DNA from: Deinococcus carri
GTDB lineage: Bacteria > Deinococcota > Deinococci > Deinococcales > Deinococcaceae
Reading direction: 5' to 3'
Length of the DNA: 64,000 bases
NCBI RefSeq assembly: GCF_039545055.1
Contig: NZ_BAABRP010000011.1
Span: 1-64,000, forward strand
Shown: piece by piece, positions 25,059 through 37,041 of the stretch
Position numbering within the stretch: the stretch's first letter is position 1
How the letters are laid out: the number at the start of each line of letters is the position of its first letter
Translations under genes and position numbers: made by a program
Notes under the pieces: model-generated
What the model saw: only the letters and a program-made list of their open reading frames with translations
The model's database searches: none
Told to the model about the DNA's origin: nothing

Positions 25059-25114
25059 GCGGCGCTCCGTTACGTTGCTGCAAGTCTCAGGCGTCCACTC
25101 CACTGCGCGCCGCC
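25059..25114 (+). repeat. GC-rich palindromic dispersed repeat, copy 2
   Basis: GCGGCGCTCCGTTACGTTGC, then CAGGCGTCCACTCCACTGCG and CGCCGCC, fills the short gap between two convergent stop codons. It matches the copy at 20791-20842 (opposite strand) closely and the copy at 63781-63838 at both ends. Its position between convergent genes would suit a terminator-like role. Confidence 0.55.
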
Positions 25115-27024
25115 TAGCTGGCCCCAGCGGCTAGCTCCGCGCACAGGTGCCGGGCGTCTTGCAGCGCGGTGTCCAGTTCCTGCCGGGCGCGGTCCAGACG
25201 GGCGGCGGACGGGGCGGACACGCCGGACGGGTCCGGCCGGGGGGGGTGCAGTTGCAGGGCCTCGGCGTGCAGCGAGAGGCTGAGGGCGGCGCTCGCGTTC
25301 AGGCGCATCAGGGCGTCGTCGGCGCGGGCGAGAGGCAGGCGCTGGGCGCGGGCCGGTTCCAGGTGGGCGGCCCGGACCAGGTTGCCCGCCTGTACCCGCA
25401 GGGCGCGGGCCTGGGCGCGCGCCGCGCTGGCCGCCTCCGGGTCGCCGCCCGACCAGAGGGTCGCTACCGTCTCCAGGTAGGTGAGCTGGGCCTGGGCCGC
25501 CCGCGTCAGCAGGCCGGGGAGGGACCGGGCCTGCCAGTCGGGCCACAGCAGCGACACGGCCAGCGCGACCGCGCCGCCCAGCAGGGTATACAGCAGCCGC
25601 TCGCCGGAAACCGCCCCCTCTGCCACTCCCGAGGCCACCAGCAGCATCACCACATAGACCGTGATGGCCGCCGAGAAGACCGCGTAGCTCACCAGAAAGC
25701 CGGCGTAGCTCAGCCAGGCCGCCGCCAGCCCGAACAGCAGCGCCCGTTCGCCGGGGTGAAAGGCCCACAGCAGCAGGGCCGACACGGCCACCCCCAGCAG
25801 CGTTCCGCCCAGCCGGCCCACGCCGCGCGTCAGGGTGGTCACGTACTCGGGCTTGAGGACCACGCCCACCGTCAGCGTCAGCCAGTAGCCGTGGGGCAGA
25901 TGCCCGAGCCGCACGGCCAGGGCGGTCAGGCCCAGGGCCAGCGCGTACTTCAGGGCGTGGCGGCCCAGCGGGACCTGCGGGGAGGCGCTGCGCCGCAGGG
26001 CCGCGAGGGTGTCCCGCCAGGAAGTGGGCGGGGGACGGCTGGGCGCGGCTGCCTCCGGCTCGCCGCCCAGGTCGATCAGGAGGCGCACCATCAGGGCGGC
26101 CCAGTCGTGCAGGGGGCGGGCGGCCTCGCCCGTAAGAGCCGCCAGCGCCCCGTGCAGTCCGGCGGCAGTGGCGGGGGGCAGCGTGGCCTGGCCCTGCATC
26201 ACCTGCCCCTGGACCTCCCGCAGGGCGTTCAGGAGGGCCTGCACCATGCGGCCCGCCTCCGCGCTCAGGCCCCGTTCTCTCACCTGGCGGTCGGCGCGGG
26301 CGTAGCCCACCAGCGCGGCCCGCAGCCCCTCGGCCAGCCGCAGGGCCTGCCGCAGCCGGGCGTGTTCGGGCCGCCAGCGAAAGCGCCGGGCCTCGTCCAG
26401 CACGTCCCAGGCCTCCTGAAAGGGCGCGGCCTCCGGCAGCAGGTCGCCGGGGGTGGGCAGCGCGCCCAGCAGGTCCTCCAGCCGCCGGTAGACGCGCCGC
26501 ACGGCCCGGCGCTCGGGATGGTGGCGGCCCGCCGGCCACACCACCGTCAGCAGCAGTGTCTGCACCAAGCCGCCCGCCAGCACCAGCGCCCCCCCCGGCA
26601 GCGCCAGCGCGGGGGGCAGCCCCAGGCCGGAAATCACCACCAGCGTCGTGATGGCCTGGATGCTGATGGTGTTCGCGGAGGCCCCCAGCGCCCCCGACAG
26701 CACCATGCCTGCGCCGACCAGCATCAGGACCAGGACCGTCAGGCCGGTGTGCGTGCCGACCAGCAGCGCCAGCACCGTCACCAGGCTCATGGTCAGGCTG
26801 GTGCCCAGCATCACGCGCAGGCGGCGGCGGGTCACGCCGTTGAAGGACGCCAGCCCCGCGTTCAGCGCCCCGGTCGAGGCCAGCACGCCCCAGGCCGCGT
26901 GCCCGGTCGCCAGCGCCAGCAGCAGCGGCAACGCCACCCCCAGCGTGCAGCGAAAGGCCGTGCCGGGCCGCCATTTCCCGGCACTGGAGGAGAAAGCGAG
27001 CTGAAGCAGCAGGGCGGGCCGCAT
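25114..27024 (-). CDS. FUSC-family membrane protein (YccS/aromatic-acid-exporter-like)
   Basis: The 636 residues form two similar halves, each with a run of about five membrane segments followed by a soluble helical part. The first half includes LGVALPLLLALATGHAAWGV and the second has LKYALALGLTALAVRLGHLP and YWLTLTVGVVLKPEY, the FUSC signature region. Relatives export aromatic acids or act as fusaric-acid-resistance-like pumps. A CATACT hexamer lies 6 bp before the chosen ATG, and GGAGG is further away, so the transcript may be leaderless. Its link with the aromatic pathway at the window start is speculative. Confidence 0.8.
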   Translation of the reverse strand: MRPALLLQLAFSSSAGKWRPGTAFRCTLGVALPLLLALATGHAAWGVLASTGALNAGLASFNGVTRRRLRVMLGTSLTMSLVTVLALLVGTHTGLTVLVLMLVGAGMVLSGALGASANTISIQAITTLVVISGLGLPPALALPGGALVLAGGLVQTLLLTVVWPAGRHHPERRAVRRVYRRLEDLLGALPTPGDLLPEAAPFQEAWDVLDEARRFRWRPEHARLRQALRLAEGLRAALVGYARADRQVRERGLSAEAGRMVQALLNALREVQGQVMQGQATLPPATAAGLHGALAALTGEAARPLHDWAALMVRLLIDLGGEPEAAAPSRPPPTSWRDTLAALRRSASPQVPLGRHALKYALALGLTALAVRLGHLPHGYWLTLTVGVVLKPEYVTTLTRGVGRLGGTLLGVAVSALLLWAFHPGERALLFGLAAAWLSYAGFLVSYAVFSAAITVYVVMLLVASGVAEGAVSGERLLYTLLGGAVALAVSLLWPDWQARSLPGLLTRAAQAQLTYLETVATLWSGGDPEAASAARAQARALRVQAGNLVRAAHLEPARAQRLPLARADDALMRLNASAALSLSLHAEALQLHPPRPDPSGVSAPSAARLDRARQELDTALQDARHLCAELAAGAS

Positions 27025-27073
27025 GGGGCGAGTATGCCGCCTCCAGGGTGCCGGGTTCCCGCCCCGGCCCGCG

Positions 27074-28096
<1,023 letters not shown>

Positions 28097-28184
28097 GTCT
28101 GTTTGCTCCTTGTGCGCCCGGTGGCCCAGGCGGGGGTGAACCTGCGGCCCGGCCGAGCCGGGGCAGGCGGGGTTGGTGAGTGGT

Positions 28185-28661
28185 TCAGCGGGCGATCAGC
28201 ACGTCGATACCGGCGGCGTGGCTCACCGCGTCGCCCGTGCTGCCGGCCAGGGCCGCGCTGAGGGCCGTGGTGTGCCGCCGCCCCAGCACGATCAGGTCGG
28301 CCCCGGTGAGGCGCGCGACTTCCAGAATGGCCTCGGCGGGCTTGGCGGCCTGAATCAGGTACTCGCCCACCTCCAGCCCCTGCTGCCGTGCCTGCTCCCC
28401 GGTGCGGCGCAGGTGTTCTTCCCGGACCTGGCGGGCGTCCTGCACGGCCTGGGCCTCCAGCGTCTCGCTGCCGGGCAGGCCCGAGGCCATGTTGACGAAC
28501 GCATTGCTCGCCAGGGGCACCACCGCCACGATGTCGAGCGCCGCGCCGAAGTGCTGCGCGAGCGCCACGGCCCGCTCGACGGCCCGCTCGGAATGAGGTG
28601 CGCCCCCCGTGGCGACGAGAATCCGGCGGTACAGCGGAACTGGGGATGCGGGAACCGACAT
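28185..28661 (-). CDS. Universal stress protein UspA family
   Basis: One Usp domain of 158 residues: an N-terminal [20 protein letters not shown] strand-helix, [26 protein letters not shown] as the ATP-binding G-2x-G-9x-G(S/T)-like motif, and a final VLIAR strand. It is likely nucleotide-binding and stress-induced. It lies between ilvE and the glycosidase on the same strand with separate gaps (88 and 44 bp). Confidence 0.88.
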   Translation of the reverse strand: MSVPASPVPLYRRILVATGGAPHSERAVERAVALAQHFGAALDIVAVVPLASNAFVNMASGLPGSETLEAQAVQDARQVREEHLRRTGEQARQQGLEVGEYLIQAAKPAEAILEVARLTGADLIVLGRRHTTALSAALAGSTGDAVSHAAGIDVLIAR

Positions 28662-28705
28662 GGGGCCTATGCTACGCCCGCCAGCCGCCTCAGGGCACGG
28701 ACCCT

Positions 28706-30324
28706 TCAGGGCATCGTCCCCAGGGTCAGCACCTCGCCCGCAGGAACAGTGACATGGCCCTCAAGCCATCCACCCCGGTCCAGATCGAGCCGGGGGGCGG
28801 GCAACTCGAAGGCCGATTCCACGTGCCCCAGGTTGACGAGCATCAGCACCTGCTCTTCCCCGGCCGTGCGCTCGAAGGCCAGGAGGCCAGGGGCCGCCGT
28901 GTCCAGGAAGCGCGTCTCCCCCGTCCGCAGGGCGGGATGACGGCGGCGCAGGTGCAAAAAGGCGCGCACCCGATGCAGCAGGCTGGCCGGGTCCTGCTCC
29001 TGCCGCTCGACATTCACCTGCGGCCAGCCGGGGGCCAGGGGCAGGGTCAGCGTTCCGGCCGGCGAGAAGCCCGCCCCGGCCGCCGCGCTCCAGGCCATCG
29101 GCGTGCGCAGGCCGAAGCGGTCGGGCAGCGAGAGGTCGTCGCCCAGGCCGATCTCGTCGCCGTAGTAGAGAAAGGGGGTTCCCGGCAGGGCCAGCAGCAG
29201 CATCTGGGCCAGGGCCAGCCGCCGGGGGTCATGGCCCAGCAGGGGGGCCAGGCGGCGGCGTAGGCCCCCGTACAGGGCCGCCCGCGGGTCCGCGCCGTAG
29301 TGGGCGTGGAGAACCTGCACGTCCGCGGGGTCCACCATCCGCAGGTTCAGCTCGTCGTGGTTGCGCAGGAAGTTGGCCCAGCCTCCCCCGCAGGGCGGCG
29401 TGGGAAGCTGCTCCAGCAGCGCACGCAGCGGGCGGGCGTCGCCGCGGGCCAGCGCCACGAAAAGCTGCGCCGCCAGCGGAAAGTTGAAGCACATCTGGAA
29501 CTCTTCTGCCCCCGGCCCGCCGAAGTAGGCCAGGAGGTTCTGCGGGCGCTGGTTGGCCTCCGCAATCAGCACGCGGTCCGGGTACTCCCGCTCCAGCAGG
29601 GTGCGCAGCCGGGCGATGTAGGCGTGCGTCTGGGGCAGGTTCTCGCAGCCAGTGCCCTCGCGCTCGTACAGGAAGGGCACCGCGTCCACCCGGAAGCCGT
29701 CCAGGCCCAGGTCCAGCCAGAAGCGCACCACGTCCAGCATGGTCTCCCGCACGGGCGGGTGGTCGTAGTTGAGGTCGGGCTGGTGGGCAAAGAAGCGGTG
29801 CCAGTAATACTTCCCGGCCTGCCCGTCCCAGGCCCAGTTGCTCGTCTCGGCCCCGCCCAGCAGCCGCCGCGCCCCGGCGTACTCCTGCCCCGTCTCGCTC
29901 CAGACATACCAGGGAAAGAAGGGATTCTCCGGCCCCTGCCGCGCGGCCTGAAACCAGGGGTGTTGGTCGCTGGTGTGGTTCAGCACCAGGTCGGCCACCA
30001 CGCGCAGGCCCAGGCGGTGCGCCTCTTGCAGGAAGGCGCGCAGGTCGTCCAGCGTCCCGTACTCGGGGTGAACGTCCCGGTAGTCGGCCACGTCGTAGCC
30101 GTCGTCGCGGCGGGGGCTGGGGTAGAAGGGCTGGAGCCACAGCGCGTCCACCCCCAGCCCGGCCAGGTAGGGCAGCCGCGCCGTGAGGCCGGGGAAATCG
30201 CCCACGCCGTCGCCGTTGCTGTCCTGAAAGGTGCGGACGTTGACCTGATAGAAGACGGCCTCCCGCCACCAGGGCAGGCGCGGGGCCTCGCGGGCTGCCT
30301 GCGGCCTCAGGGGGTCGGGGGGAG

Positions 30325-30328
<4 letters not shown>
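28706..30328 (-). CDS. GH13 alpha-glucosidase / trehalose-synthase-like enzyme
   Basis: The 540-residue alpha-amylase-superfamily barrel has all four conserved regions: DLVLNHTSDQH, DGFRVDAVPF with the nucleophile Asp, VLIAEANQ with the acid Glu, and FLRNHDEL with the transition-state Asp. FYQVNVRTFQDSNGDGVGDF near the start and the NHDEL sequence resemble trehalose synthase and oligo-1,6-glucosidases. There is no fused maltokinase domain. Its start overlaps the nagA stop by 4 bp (ATGA), so the two are one operon. Confidence 0.87.
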
Positions 30329-31479
<1,151 letters not shown>

Positions 31480-31575
31480 CAGGGGTGATTGTCCCTCATC
31501 CGGGCGGCGCAGGGATGGGGACAGCCCGGGTCCGGTGGCCGCGCCGCCTGGGTTCATCCCGTCCCAGGTGCTCTA

Positions 31576-31600
31576 GACTGGCGCTTTCAAGACTGGCGCT
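31576..31600 (+). repeat. Short direct repeat upstream of the LOG gene
   Basis: GACTGGCGCT occurs twice, at 31576-31585 and 31591-31600, spaced 15 bp start to start, about 80 bp before the LOG-family ATG. It overlaps a possible -10 hexamer (TAGACT). It could be a tandem activator site; this is weak evidence. Confidence 0.25.
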
Positions 31601-31680
31601 CCCGTGCCTCTGGCAGCCCATCTGGCCCCCGTCCGGGGCGGCCCCGCTCCCTTCCCCTTCCCTCCCAGGAGAGCCTGCCC

Positions 31681-32436
31681 ATGACCCAGCCGCAGCCCGT
31701 CACCCACTACGAACTCGACCGCATGGCCGAAGACGCCTGGCGGATGTTCCGCATCCTGGGGGAGTTCGCCACCGGCTTCGACCGGCTCGCGCACCTGCGG
31801 GTGCCCGCCGTGACGGTGTTCGGCAGCGCCCGCACCGCCATCAAGGACCGCTACTACGGGCTGGCCGAGCACCTCGGGGGCGAACTCGCGCGGGCGGGCT
31901 TCGCGGTGATGACGGGCGGCGGCCCCGGCATCATGCAGGCGGCCAACAAGGGGGCCTACGAGGCCGGGGGCGTCAGCGTGGGCCTCAACATCATCCTGCC
32001 GCACGAGCAGCGCCCCAACCCGTACCAGACCCTCAGCCTGGACTTCGAGTATTTCCACGCGCGCAAGGTGATGCTCGCCAAGTACGCCTCGGCCTTCGTG
32101 GTGTTTCCGGGCGGCTTCGGCACCCTCGACGAACTCTCGGAAATCCTGACGCTGGTGCAGACCCAGAAGATGCACCCCCTGCCCATCTACCTGGTGGGCG
32201 AGGCCCACTGGCGCGGGCTGGTGGACTGGTTTACGCAAACCCTGGTGGCGGAGGGCGCGATTGCCCCCGACGACCTGAAGCTGTTCAAGGTCGTGGACGA
32301 CGTGACCACGATTCCGGGCGACGTGCGCCGCTACCACGACCCCCAGGTCCCCGACAGCTTCAAGCGCCCTGGCCCCGAGGACCGGGCACAGGCACGGGGC
32401 GACTCGCCCGCGCTGCCGCAGGGCGCGGAGGGATAG
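31681..32436 (+). CDS. LOG-family protein (lysine-decarboxylase-like fold, cytokinin-type phosphoribohydrolase)
   Basis: A Rossmann-like fold of 251 residues with VFGSARTA, MTGGGPGIMQAANKGA and the LOG signature VVFPGGFGTLDELSE near residue 145. LOG proteins cleave nucleoside 5'-monophosphates to base and ribose-5-phosphate. AGGAG precedes the ATG by about 8 bp, which selects this start over a longer frame beginning at 31489. It stands alone upstream of galM (72 bp gap), probably co-transcribed. Confidence 0.85.
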   Translation: MTQPQPVTHYELDRMAEDAWRMFRILGEFATGFDRLAHLRVPAVTVFGSARTAIKDRYYGLAEHLGGELARAGFAVMTGGGPGIMQAANKGAYEAGGVSVGLNIILPHEQRPNPYQTLSLDFEYFHARKVMLAKYASAFVVFPGGFGTLDELSEILTLVQTQKMHPLPIYLVGEAHWRGLVDWFTQTLVAEGAIAPDDLKLFKVVDDVTTIPGDVRRYHDPQVPDSFKRPGPEDRAQARGDSPALPQGAEG

Positions 32437-32508
32437 GCCCCTCGCCGGTCCTCACCCCCCCTTTGCGGGCAACCCCACAGGCCACCCTGGCAGGAGGACA
32501 GTTCACCC

Positions 32509-33633
32509 ATGCACGAGCCAGACAGCCATCAGCCAGACCACTTCCAGCCAGACCGAGCCGCCGGAACAGTCACGCCGCGCTCCTGGGGCACAACGCCCGC
32601 GGGCGAGGAAGTCATCCTCTACGAACTCCGTGTGCCGGGCGGCCTGGAAGCGCACGTCATGAACTATGGCGGCGTGCTGGTGCGCCTGCTGGCCCCTGAC
32701 CGCCACGGCACCCCGGAGGACCTCGTGCTGGGGCATGACCGGGCCGCCCCCTACTTCGACCGGCAGACCTCCCCGTACTTCGGTGCCCTGATCGGCCGGT
32801 ATGCCAACCGCATCGCCGGGGGCCGCTTCTCGCTGGGGGGCCAGACCTACACCCTGGCGCGGAACGACGGCCCCAATGCCCTGCACGGCGGGCCGGGGGG
32901 CTTCGACCAGCGTCTCTGGGACAGCCGGGCCGTAATGGGCGCGGACGGCCCCGGCGTGGTCCTGACCTATCTCAGCCGTGACGGCGAGGAAGGCTATCCG
33001 GGCAACCTGACCGTCCAGGTGACGTACACCCTTCTCCCCGAGGGGGCCTTGCGGATCGACTACGCCGCCCAGACCGACGCCCCCACCGTCCTCAACCTCA
33101 CCAACCACACCTACTGGAACCTGAGCGGGCAGGCCCGCCGTGACATCCTCGACCACGAGCTGACCGTCCATGCGGACGCCATCACCCCGGTGGACGCCAC
33201 GCTGATTCCCACAGGCCAGTTCCTGCCCGTGCCCGGCACGCCCTTCGACTTCCGCCGGCCCCGGCGCATCGGTACCAGCGTGGACGACCAGGACCCGCAG
33301 TTGCGGGCGGCCGGGGGCTACGACCACAACTTCGTGCTGGGGGACGTGGGAGAAGGCGGCGATCTGCGGCACGCCGCGACCCTCCACGATCCCACCTCCG
33401 GGCGGCAGATGGAGGTCCACACGACCCAGCACGGACTTCAGGTGTATTCGGGCAACTTTCTGGACGGCAGCATTGTCGGGAAGGGCGGGCAGCCCTACGG
33501 CCACCGCTGGGCCGTCTGCCTCGAAACCCAGCACTTCCCGGACTCGCCCCACCAGCCGGGCTTTCCGGGCACGGTGCTGCTTCCCGCGCAGGTCTTCCGG
33601 TCGCGCACCATTTACGCCTTCTCTGCCCGTTGA
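32509..33633 (+). CDS. galM: Aldose 1-epimerase (galactose mutarotase)
   Basis: The enzyme interconverts alpha and beta anomers of aldohexoses. The 374 residues contain YFGALIGRYANRI, NDGPNALHGGPGG, the catalytic-histidine region TNHTYWNLSG, AAGGYDHNFVL and the catalytic-Glu region CLETQHFPDSPHQPGF. A short Gln/Asp-rich N-terminus (DSHQPDHFQPD) precedes the fold. GGAGG lies about 12 bp before the ATG. It fits the sugar-use genes upstream. Confidence 0.93.
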   Translation: MHEPDSHQPDHFQPDRAAGTVTPRSWGTTPAGEEVILYELRVPGGLEAHVMNYGGVLVRLLAPDRHGTPEDLVLGHDRAAPYFDRQTSPYFGALIGRYANRIAGGRFSLGGQTYTLARNDGPNALHGGPGGFDQRLWDSRAVMGADGPGVVLTYLSRDGEEGYPGNLTVQVTYTLLPEGALRIDYAAQTDAPTVLNLTNHTYWNLSGQARRDILDHELTVHADAITPVDATLIPTGQFLPVPGTPFDFRRPRRIGTSVDDQDPQLRAAGGYDHNFVLGDVGEGGDLRHAATLHDPTSGRQMEVHTTQHGLQVYSGNFLDGSIVGKGGQPYGHRWAVCLETQHFPDSPHQPGFPGTVLLPAQVFRSRTIYAFSAR

Positions 33634-33727
33634 CCGTGCGGGCGGGGTGAGCCGCAGACCGCACGCTGGTCCCTCCGCTCGGAACTCCGCAGCCTCGGCG
33701 GCCTGCCCCAGCCGTCCGCCCAGCAGG

Positions 33728-33761
33728 CAGGCGCGCTGGGAACACTGTCCCGGCGCGCCTG
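33728..33761. terminator. Hairpin between convergent galM and YhgE-like gene
   Basis: CAGGCGCGC (33728-33736) pairs with GCGCGCCTG (33753-33761), with an inner GGGA/TCCC extension. Its place between two convergent stops suggests a bidirectional terminator; no T-run is present. Confidence 0.45.
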
Positions 33762-33779
33762 CGTCCCTGCCCCCGAACT

Positions 33780-36700
33780 TCAGCCCACGTCGGTGATGAT
33801 GGGCGAGCGGAACTTCTCGTCGGGCGTGAACTGCCAGCGGCGGCGGCTCAGCAGCGCCACCCCGAAGCTCACCAGCGCGACCAGCCCCATCCGCCCGATA
33901 AACACGCCGTACTGCCCCTCGTAGGAGCCGAACATGGCCGAGCGCAGGGCGTTGACCGCGTCGGTCGCGGGGATGACGGCGTGGATGCTGCGGAAGAATC
34001 CCGAGGACAGCTCGACCGGAAAGGACCCGCCCGACGCCGCGAGCTGCACCACCAGCAGCACCAGCGCGAGCAGGCGGCCCGCCGCGCCCAGCAGCAGGTT
34101 CAGGGCCAGAATCAGCATCATGAAGGTCAGGCTGGCGAGCGTGGCGGTCAGGACCACCAGGCCGGGGTGCAGGTACGTCACGCCCAGCAGGTGCAGCCCC
34201 AGCACCACGATCAGGGCCTGCGCCACCACGTAGAAGGCGGGCACGGTGAACTTGCGCAGCACGCGCGCCAGTTGCCCGGTGCCGCGCCCACTCTCGGGCA
34301 GCAGCAGGTAGGGAAAGATGAAGGTGGTCAGCGTGCCGCCCACCCACAGCGCCAGCGTGACGAAGTACGGGGCAAAGGCCGAGCCGTTGTTGGGCACGCT
34401 CGCGGTATGCGTCTCGGCCACCTGCACGCTGGCCGAGAGGCCTTCCGGGTCGCCGCCGAGCTGCTCGGTGCGGGCGGGCACCCGGCGGTAGAGCTGGTCG
34501 AGGCCGTCCCGCAGCCCCGCCGCGCCCGAGTGCAGGTCCCCCGCCCCCGCCTGGAGCTGCTGCGCCCCGGTCTGAAGCTGCCCCACGCCCTTGGCCAGGT
34601 CGCCGCTGCTCGTGGCGAGGGTCCGCGCGCCGCTGCTGAGGCGGTCGAGGTCCTGCTGGGCGGGCAGCTTGCCCGTGATGGTCCCCAGCGCCGACTTGAC
34701 CTGCACGCTGCCCTGCACGGCCTTCTGCACGCCCTGCTGAAGGCTCTGCGCCCCGGTCGCCAGCGTCTGCGCGCCCGCCGCCGCCTCACCGGTCCGCTGC
34801 GCGAGGGTGGCCGCGCCGGTGCGGAGCTGCGCCGCGCCCTGCTGGAGCTTCTGGGTGCCGGCCGCCAGTTGAGCGGTCCCAGCGGTGGCCTTCTGCGCTC
34901 CGGCTGCCGCCTCCCCTGTCTTCTGCGCCAGGGTAGCGGCCCCGCTCTGGAGCCTCTGCGCGCCGGTCGCCAGTTGTCCGGCTCCGGCGGCGAGCTGCCC
35001 CGCGCCCTTCACGGCGGCGGTGCTGCCGCTGGCGGCCTCACCCAGCCGGCCGGCGAGTTGCTGCGCGCCCGCCTGGAGCTTCTGCGTGCCGGCCGCGAGC
35101 TGCGCGGCCCCGGTCGCCAGTTGCTCCGCTCCCGTCACCGCCCCCTGCGCGCCCTGCTGCGCCTTGCGGGCATTCTGGGCAAGGGTGGCGGCCCCGCTCT
35201 GGAGATGGGTGGCCCCAGCCGCGAGTTTTCCGGTCCCGGCGGCCAGCTGCCCCGCGCCCTGGCTGGCCGCCGCGCTGCCCGCCTGAAGCTGTGTGAGGCC
35301 CTGCGAGAGGCTCTGCGTTCCCGTCTGAAGCTGCGCCGCCCCGGCGGCCAGTTCCTGGGTGCCCTGCCGGAGTTCGGCGGGGGCCAGCGGGTTCTTCTCG
35401 ACGCTGGCCGCGAGCTGCCCCGCCCCCTGCGCCAGCCGCTGCGCCCCGGCATTCACGCTGCCGGCCCCGGTCTGCGCCTGGGTCACGCCCTGCTGAAGCT
35501 GCGGCAGTTGCTTTGCCAGGGCCTGGGCACCCGTGCCCACCTGCGTGACGCCCTGGCCCAGGTCGGCGGCCCCCGCGCTCAGCCGATCCGCCCCCCCCGC
35601 GAGTTGCCCCAGGCCGTTGCTGAGCTGCGGCAACTGGCCCCCGAGCTGCCCGGCCCCGGCCTTCAGCCGCTGGGCACCGGCGTTGGCGTCCGCCGCTCCT
35701 GCCGCGAGCTGCCCCGCGCCCGTCTGGAGCTGTCCCAGGCCCTGCTGGAGAGCCGGCAGTTGGGTGGCGAGCTGCTTGGCCCCCGCCTGAAGCTGCGTTC
35801 CGCCCTTCCCGACCTCCGCCGCCCCGGCGCTGAGCTGCTGCGCCCCCGTCCGCAGTTGCCCCAGCCCGGTGGCGAGCTGCGGAAGCTGCCCGGCGAGCTG
35901 CCGCGTTCCCGTGTTCACCTGCGCCGCGCCCGTGCCCAGGCTGGCCGCCCCGCTGCTGAGCTGCCCCGCGCCGCCCTGAAGCTGTTTCAGCCCACCCGCG
36001 AGCCGCGTGCTGCCCTGGGCGACCTGCGCCGCCCCGTTCACCAGCGGCTGAAGCTGGGCCTGACCGGGGGCCGCCGCCTCCAGCTTCCTCAGACCGCCAC
36101 TAAGCTGTGTCACGCCCCCCGTGAGACCTGTTACCCCACCCGAGAGCTTGCTGGCCCCTTCCTGAAGCTGCTGTGCGCCGCGAGAGGCCCTGGCCGTTCC
36201 GGAAGCGAGCTGGGTCGCGCCCTGCTCCAGGGTTCCGCTGCCGTCTTCCAGCCTCGCGGCCCCGTCGCGCAGCTTGCCGGTGGCCTCCCGGATGTCCCGG
36301 AAGCCCCGCTGCACGTCGGCCAGCGAGCTTTGCACGACTTCCCAGCGGTTGCTGCCCAGCTTCTCGTTGAGGCGGCCGGCGATGTTGCCCGCGACCGTGC
36401 TGCCCACCCGGCTGGCGAAGTAGCTGGTGCCCTGGGCGCTGTAGAGGTGGAGCTGGCCGTGTTCGCTGCTGCTGCCCGCGATGGCCTTCTGGCTGAAGTC
36501 GCGCGGAATGGTCAGGGCAAAGTAGGCGTCACCGCGCCGCACGGCGGCCTGCGCGGCGGCCTCGCTGGGGTACGGCACCAGCTTGACGGGCGGGTCGTCG
36601 CGCAGATCCTGGCTGAGGTCGCGGCCCAGGTTGTAGCTCTTGCCGCGGTAGGTCGTTCCCGCGTCGGCGTTCACGAAGGCGACCGGCAACTGGTTCAGGT

Positions 36701-36893
36701 TGCCGTAGGGGTCCCACACGCTGGCGAGGTAGATGCTCACGTACAGCACCGGAATGAACAGGATCAGGAAGGCCGCCGCCCACATCAGCGGGGCGCGCCA
36801 GATTTTCCGCTCGCTGGGCGTGAGCGTCCGGTAATCCGCGAGAAAGCCGCGGCGGCGGGTGGGCAGAGGAGCAGGGAGGGTCGGTTCGGTCAC
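33780..36893 (-). CDS. YhgE/Pip-type membrane protein with a very long heptad-like repeat domain
   Basis: The 1037 residues open with one membrane segment (APLMWAAAFLILFIPVLYVS), then an extracytoplasmic domain. A repeat region of roughly 580 residues (about 205-800) follows, built from GxxQLxxGA units of period seven. The C-terminus has about five membrane segments ending in RRRWQFTPDEKF. This order matches YhgE/phage infection proteins of the ABC-2-like group, but the repeat is longer than in the roughly 775-residue B. subtilis protein. It is divergent from a TetR regulator with three palindromic sites between them, so it is probably repressed by that regulator. Function unknown; export or envelope spanning is likely. 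Confidence 0.82.
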   Translation of the reverse strand: MTEPTLPAPLPTRRRGFLADYRTLTPSERKIWRAPLMWAAAFLILFIPVLYVSIYLASVWDPYGNLNQLPVAFVNADAGTTYRGKSYNLGRDLSQDLRDDPPVKLVPYPSEAAAQAAVRRGDAYFALTIPRDFSQKAIAGSSSEHGQLHLYSAQGTSYFASRVGSTVAGNIAGRLNEKLGSNRWEVVQSSLADVQRGFRDIREATGKLRDGAARLEDGSGTLEQGATQLASGTARASRGAQQLQEGASKLSGGVTGLTGGVTQLSGGLRKLEAAAPGQAQLQPLVNGAAQVAQGSTRLAGGLKQLQGGAGQLSSGAASLGTGAAQVNTGTRQLAGQLPQLATGLGQLRTGAQQLSAGAAEVGKGGTQLQAGAKQLATQLPALQQGLGQLQTGAGQLAAGAADANAGAQRLKAGAGQLGGQLPQLSNGLGQLAGGADRLSAGAADLGQGVTQVGTGAQALAKQLPQLQQGVTQAQTGAGSVNAGAQRLAQGAGQLAASVEKNPLAPAELRQGTQELAAGAAQLQTGTQSLSQGLTQLQAGSAAASQGAGQLAAGTGKLAAGATHLQSGAATLAQNARKAQQGAQGAVTGAEQLATGAAQLAAGTQKLQAGAQQLAGRLGEAASGSTAAVKGAGQLAAGAGQLATGAQRLQSGAATLAQKTGEAAAGAQKATAGTAQLAAGTQKLQQGAAQLRTGAATLAQRTGEAAAGAQTLATGAQSLQQGVQKAVQGSVQVKSALGTITGKLPAQQDLDRLSSGARTLATSSGDLAKGVGQLQTGAQQLQAGAGDLHSGAAGLRDGLDQLYRRVPARTEQLGGDPEGLSASVQVAETHTASVPNNGSAFAPYFVTLALWVGGTLTTFIFPYLLLPESGRGTGQLARVLRKFTVPAFYVVAQALIVVLGLHLLGVTYLHPGLVVLTATLASLTFMMLILALNLLLGAAGRLLALVLLVVQLAASGGSFPVELSSGFFRSIHAVIPATDAVNALRSAMFGSYEGQYGVFIGRMGLVALVSFGVALLSRRRWQFTPDEKFRSPIITDVG

Positions 36894-36956
36894 GGAAGGT
36901 CCTTTGCACGGAGAGCGGGAAGCCGGAAATGCGGAACAGGGTCAGGCCTCCTGGTC

Positions 36957-37036
36957 TGACACCCTGTCAACTTCGGTTAGCATGCCCCAGCCTTGACAGG
37001 CTGTCAAGTGACAAAATGTCAGCAAGGGGATACACT
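36957..37036. promoter_or_regulatory. Three TGACA-N3-TGTCA operators and overlapping divergent promoters
   Basis: Perfect palindromes lie at 36957-36969 (spacer CCC), 36993-37007 (TTGACA-GGC-TGTCAA) and 37009-37021 (spacer AAA). A plus-strand promoter GTGACA (37008-37013), 17 bp, TACACT (37031-37036) uses the third site as its -35. The middle site supplies a minus-strand TTGACA with a CATGCT-like -10 seventeen bases on. Binding would block both the YhgE-like gene and the regulator's own gene. Confidence 0.7.
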
Positions 37037-37041
37037 GGGGC

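Noticed and set aside
33981..36959. Long plus-strand frame opposite the YhgE-like gene
   Set aside because: It mirrors the repeat DNA of the real gene; composition is arginine/leucine/glutamine-rich without motifs.
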